8,303 bases of DNA from Elusimicrobiota bacterium (GTDB lineage Bacteria; Elusimicrobiota; Elusimicrobia; 2-01-FULL-59-12; JACPXA01), in the NCBI GenBank assembly GCA_016196785.1, contig JACPXA010000063.1, positions 1 through 8,303 of the forward strand, written 5' to 3'. Numbering within the stretch: position 1 is the stretch's first letter; each line of letters opens with the position of its first letter. Both the position numbers and the translations under genes were made by a program. Under the pieces are notes generated by a model that worked only from the letters and a program-made list of their open reading frames with translations, ran no database searches and was not told the origin of the DNA. Shown here piece by piece: positions 5,001 through 8,303 of this stretch.

Positions 5001-6590
5001 TCACCGAGCCATAAAGCTCAAGTACAGGGGCCGCCCACGCCGATTGAGATCAAACACGATCCCTTCGGCGGGCTTCACCTGTTTGGTCACGGAGCGGAAC
5101 GCCTCGAGGTCTGTGGTCGGGCGCTGGTTGACCGCTCGAATGAGGTCGCCCACCGTCAGGCCCGACGATTCCGCTTGGCTCCCAGGCTCCAGTTCAACGA
5201 TGACGACCCCGGACTCGCCCGATGGCAGGCCATACATCTCCGCGAGCTGCTCATTCATGGCGTGCACCTTCATCCCCCACCATGACGCGACCGTCTCTTC
5301 CCTGGAAGGCGGCCTCTCCTCCTTCTGGAGACGGCCGGTTTCATCCACGGAACTGGGGCGCTCGCCGATGACCAATGTCACCTCCAGGGGTTTCCGATCA
5401 CGGATGAGCTGGACCCGGACGGTCCTTTTGGGAGGCGTTTTGGCGACGAGGCTTTGGAGGTGGTCCACGTCTTTGACCGGGACTCCATCAAAGGTCCGAA
5501 TGACGTCCCCGCGGCGGATGCCGGCACGGTCGGCGGGGGAGCCTTTCGGAACATCGTTGACCAAGACCCCTCGTTCATCGGGGAGGCCGAATTGTTTCAC
5601 CACGGCCGGCGTGATCGCTTTGGACAGCTCGACCCCCAGCCACCCCCGGACCACCCGCCCCTTGTGGATGAGGTCCCCTAAGATCTCTTTGGCGCGGTTC
5701 ACGGGGATGGCAAACCCAATCCCAGCAAAGACCCCGGTGGGCGCATAGATCGCCGAATTAATGCCAATGACCTCCCCCCGGACATTGACCAGCGGTCCCC
5801 CGGAGTTGCCCCGATTGATGGCGGCATCCGTTTGCAGGAGATCTCGATATTCACGCCCTTCGATGATCAAGGACTGCCGCTCTGCGGAGATGATCCCTGC
5901 GGTGACGGTCTGGGACAGTCCAAACGGGGAGCCGATGGCCAGGACCCAATCACCCACGCGCACTTTGCTGGAGTTGCCGAGGGGAGCCGCCGGCAGTTTG
6001 CGGGCCGCGGTGATCTTAATCACGGCAAGATCCGTTTTCGCGTCCTTCCCGATGACACGACCGGTGTACGACTGATTCTCCTCTCCCATGAGCATCACCT
6101 TGATCTCATCCGCATTCCTGACGACATGCTCATTGGTGAGGACATAACCCTCAGGGTCAATGATGACCCCCGATCCCATTCCTTCAAAACGCCGTTGGTA
6201 GGTGCGGGGACGAGGTCTCGACCGGCGGGGACTGGGTGGTTGCCCGAAGAAATCTCCAAAGAAGTCTTCAAAGGGATCCCCAAAATAAAACTCAAACGGG
6301 GCCGCTTCATAACGTTCCACATGGACCGCTGAGACGTTGACCACGGAGGGCTTGACCTGGGCAGCGACTTGGGCAAAGGACTCTTGGAGGCTCAGCACCT
6401 CGGGATGGACATCCACCGCCGGCACCGACGCAGGCGGGGATGGGTGACCCATCGTCGAGGAGGAGCCGAGAGAGTACCGTTCCACCGTCACGTGACGGGT
6501 TTTCACACCCCACGCGATGACCACCCCGAGGAGAAGGACCCAAAGCCACCAACGCACGTGGCCGGTTTTGTGAGGGGAAAAGTCGTCCAT
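5001..6590 (-). CDS. htrA: HtrA/DegP-family periplasmic serine protease with two PDZ domains
   Basis: This 529-residue protein is an envelope quality-control protease. After a short cytoplasmic start comes one hydrophobic segment (about residues 13-27, WWLWVLLLGVVIAW). With no evident signal-peptidase site this looks like a membrane anchor with the rest in the periplasm. A proline-rich linker and an aromatic/acidic loop (FYFGDPFEDFFGDFFG, like the LA loop region) precede the trypsin-like domain. The catalytic triad is visible: His155 in TNEHVV, Asp187 in KTDLAVI, Ser263 in GNSGGP. PDZ1 spans about 315-405 and PDZ2 about 439-525. The length and two PDZ domains resemble DegP/DegQ. I choose ATG 6590, one base after the stop of the upstream gene, because it gives a normal N-terminus; GTG 6629 would add 13 unconserved-looking residues. 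The response regulator starts 6 nt downstream. Confidence 0.94.
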   Translation of the reverse strand: MDDFSPHKTGHVRWWLWVLLLGVVIAWGVKTRHVTVERYSLGSSSTMGHPSPPASVPAVDVHPEVLSLQESFAQVAAQVKPSVVNVSAVHVERYEAAPFEFYFGDPFEDFFGDFFGQPPSPRRSRPRPRTYQRRFEGMGSGVIIDPEGYVLTNEHVVRNADEIKVMLMGEENQSYTGRVIGKDAKTDLAVIKITAARKLPAAPLGNSSKVRVGDWVLAIGSPFGLSQTVTAGIISAERQSLIIEGREYRDLLQTDAAINRGNSGGPLVNVRGEVIGINSAIYAPTGVFAGIGFAIPVNRAKEILGDLIHKGRVVRGWLGVELSKAITPAVVKQFGLPDERGVLVNDVPKGSPADRAGIRRGDVIRTFDGVPVKDVDHLQSLVAKTPPKRTVRVQLIRDRKPLEVTLVIGERPSSVDETGRLQKEERPPSREETVASWWGMKVHAMNEQLAEMYGLPSGESGVVIVELEPGSQAESSGLTVGDLIRAVNQRPTTDLEAFRSVTKQVKPAEGIVFDLNRRGRPLYLSFMAR

Positions 6591-6591
6591 C

Positions 6592-8303
6592 TTAAGGATG
6601 GACCATCGGGAGGACCATCGGCCGTCCACCCGGCGGCGGGGTCAGGTGAGAGGCCTGCGGATCCCACGGGGTATCCAGGATATCGTACACCACATGGTCC
6701 TCTCCCATGACCAGGACCAGATACCCCCACCGCCAGGGATCCCCACGCAAGAGGGAGGCCGGTACGCGAACAACGACGGTCCGGTCTGGCTGGCGAACCT
6801 CCACGGGCAACTCGGCGATCTTCACCGCGCCTTCCGATCCCAGTGTCCGGTAGAAGCTTGCCCCTTCACTGGTCAGGGTCATCGCATACTCCCAAGCGTC
6901 CTGGGGCGGGGTGACGGCATGACGATCCGGCAACAACGAGGTCGTCCCGGCGCCTTCCCGGTGATTCACGTCCAGGTACACATCCACAATGACGCCACTC
7001 CATCCCAGGGGCAGCTTTTGGGGGTTTGCCGGCTCTCGCAACTGAATGGCAAAGCGGTACTCCTCGTTGGTCCAGGAAACCGTCACACCGACAAGATCTC
7101 GAGTCCCTCGGAACTGAATAGCGCTGGTGGTTCCCGTGGAGACGGCCGTGGATGTCGTTGTCCCTTGAATCAGCGAGGGGCCTAGTTGATCAAGCTCCGG
7201 AGGGGGCGGCTGGCCGATGAGACGATAGGCGTGGACAATCCCGGCGGTGAAGTACCGCTCGGCCACCTGCCATTCAGCAGATGCCTCATCCTGGCCCAAC
7301 CGTTCAAACCACTCAGCGGTCACCAGGGGTCTCAGCTCCGCCAGCGCCGCATTGATACGATGCCGATCCGCTTGACTAGATACCCGATACCGTTCAACCA
7401 CCTCCCGGCACTCGGCATACCATCGCCACGCCGTGGCCTGTGCTGGACGCCCCGTCCAACGGGTAAGGTTGGGTGCATCCCATGTCTGACCTCCGAACCC
7501 CCGTGACTGGTCAGCCTTCCAGACCTCTACCGGACGCTTCTCATGGACCCACTGAGAAGGAGTGACCCATTCGATGTGTCGGGAGTTGTCCGCCCGTTCG
7601 GCACCCCCAGACAGCTCGGCCACCAGAGGGAGGAGGCTGATGTCTGGCAGTCGTTGGGGTAAGGGGAGGCCCGGAAGGGTCGGAGATTCGGCGAACACCA
7701 TGATCACCGGCCCCGAAGAACGCTCAGGACTTTGGACTACCTCATTGAGCCACTGGCTTGGCGTTTTCGATCCCTTTGCGGCCCAACGTGTGCCCATCCC
7801 TGAGCCGTCAAAATACACCGGCTGATCATGGAGAACCACTGATGGACCTCCTAAGGGACCTCCCAAGGCTGCGACGACCCATTGGAATCCGACCCGCCGA
7901 AGTTCACCATCCACCGCTCCAGCGACCGCGCCTTCGGGGGCGACAAATCCTTTCGGGGAAAACCCCCAGGTTCGCTCAAACGCGTGGAGTCCGTCGCTCA
8001 GTAATTGCTCCACATCATCCGACGGTGTGCTTATTCTAACCAATCCCGTCTCATGAATCAAGGGAAGCAAGGGGCGGGCCGACAACCCGAGAGCCAGTTC
8101 GATGCGATTGGCGCTGACCAGTGCCTTCACTCGACGGGTGAGCACAGGGACGGTATCCGAGCCAGCCTCAGAACCCCACCCCTGCTCAGGGGGAACCAGT
8201 GTCACCCGGAACCCCGGGTGCTTGTCCAAAACCATCAAGACCTGGCTCAGGCCTCGGGGAGATGTAACCAGCGCGACGACCAGAATGGCTTGCCAGTAAG
8301 GCA
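6592..8303 (-). CDS. Divergent glycoside hydrolase family 57-like protein with DOMON-type C-terminal domain (5' end missing)
   Basis: The reading frame stays open to the right edge, so the start is outside; 569 complete codons are visible, and any internal start near 8238 is unlikely. The visible part opens PYWQAILVV and VLMVLDKHPGFRVTLV, resembling the first GH57 block. A WGFSPKGFVAPEGAVAGAV block (112-130) resembles the family's P-x-EGAVS motif. GQTWDAPNLTRWTGRP (271-286) and TAEWFERLGQDEASAEW (328-344) correspond to the late GH57 W-x-GNFSTWIG and W-FWWFGDD blocks, with many substitutions. Residues about 395-545, including VVDVYLDVNHREGAG and VPASLLRGDPWRWGYLVLV, resemble the glucodextranase C-terminal DOMON/carbohydrate-binding domain. 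The usual DGENxWEYY catalytic segment appears as MVFAESPTLP. It may be a catalytically weak or dead GH57 protein that binds polysaccharide. The call rests on remembered motifs, not a search. htrA starts one base after its stop. Confidence 0.65.
   Translation of the reverse strand, partial: PYWQAILVVALVTSPRGLSQVLMVLDKHPGFRVTLVPPEQGWGSEAGSDTVPVLTRRVKALVSANRIELALGLSARPLLPLIHETGLVRISTPSDDVEQLLSDGLHAFERTWGFSPKGFVAPEGAVAGAVDGELRRVGFQWVVAALGGPLGGPSVVLHDQPVYFDGSGMGTRWAAKGSKTPSQWLNEVVQSPERSSGPVIMVFAESPTLPGLPLPQRLPDISLLPLVAELSGGAERADNSRHIEWVTPSQWVHEKRPVEVWKADQSRGFGGQTWDAPNLTRWTGRPAQATAWRWYAECREVVERYRVSSQADRHRINAALAELRPLVTAEWFERLGQDEASAEWQVAERYFTAGIVHAYRLIGQPPPPELDQLGPSLIQGTTTSTAVSTGTTSAIQFRGTRDLVGVTVSWTNEEYRFAIQLREPANPQKLPLGWSGVIVDVYLDVNHREGAGTTSLLPDRHAVTPPQDAWEYAMTLTSEGASFYRTLGSEGAVKIAELPVEVRQPDRTVVVRVPASLLRGDPWRWGYLVLVMGEDHVVYDILDTPWDPQASHLTPPPGGRPMVLPMVHP

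Noticed and set aside
4626..5285. Long plus-strand reading frame of 219 codons opposite the response regulator and htrA
   Set aside because: It is antisense to two clearly recognised genes and its product resembles no family; it is a GC-rich shadow frame. The same applies to the other plus-strand frames between 1358 and 8299.
5501..5510. Another GACGTCCCC match as a further repeat copy
   Set aside because: It lies inside the htrA PDZ1 domain and encodes the conserved RRGDVI motif, so the match is explained by coding sequence.
6591..6629. GTG at 6629 as the htrA start
   Set aside because: It would overlap the upstream gene and add 13 residues with no family support; ATG 6590 directly after the upstream stop gives a normal membrane-anchor N-terminus.

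Overview
This is a gene-dense stretch of a Gram-negative-type bacterial chromosome, moderately GC-rich by eye. It carries five complete housekeeping or stress genes and two partial ones, almost all on the minus strand. No gene fixes the taxon. An HtrA with two PDZ domains, a GH57-like protein, a PcrA/UvrD helicase next to gatC-gatA, and the general codon style would fit Nitrospirota, NC10 or a deltaproteobacterial lineage; this is a weak inference.

Minus-strand layout, in transcription order from the right edge: a divergent glycoside hydrolase family 57-like protein with a glucodextranase-C/DOMON-type C-terminal domain (8303 to 6592, 5' end outside the window); a membrane-anchored HtrA/DegP protease (6590 to 5001); a stand-alone receiver-domain response regulator (4994 to 4620); a 23S rRNA m5U methyltransferase of the RlmD/RumA type (4623 to 3478); and the UvrD/PcrA helicase (3436 to 1274). 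The first four are packed with gaps of 1 and 6 nt and a 4-nt overlap, so they look co-transcribed. uvrD follows after 41 nt. Further left, gatC (449 to 129) and the first 42 codons of gatA (127 to the left edge) begin a GatCAB amidotransferase operon with its own candidate promoter.

The one plus-strand unit is a brnT-brnA type II toxin-antitoxin operon (711-1213), lying between uvrD and gatC against the direction of everything else. It has its own near-consensus promoter, overlapped by a symmetric AT-rich operator-like sequence. It is bracketed by copies of a short repeat beginning GGGGACGTA(G/C)TT: a 71-bp imperfect inverted repeat on the left (575-645) and a 29-bp half copy on the right (1255-1283) that supplies the uvrD stop codon. 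A 12-bp copy also sits between the methyltransferase gene and uvrD (3467-3478). The simplest reading is that a small repeat-bounded toxin-antitoxin islet has been inserted between uvrD and gatC. No transposase, RNA gene or CRISPR array was seen.

Most of the window is ordinary chromosome. The parts worth a second look are the repeat family with its TA cargo, the brnTA operator, and the apparently degenerate GH57 protein placed directly upstream of HtrA.
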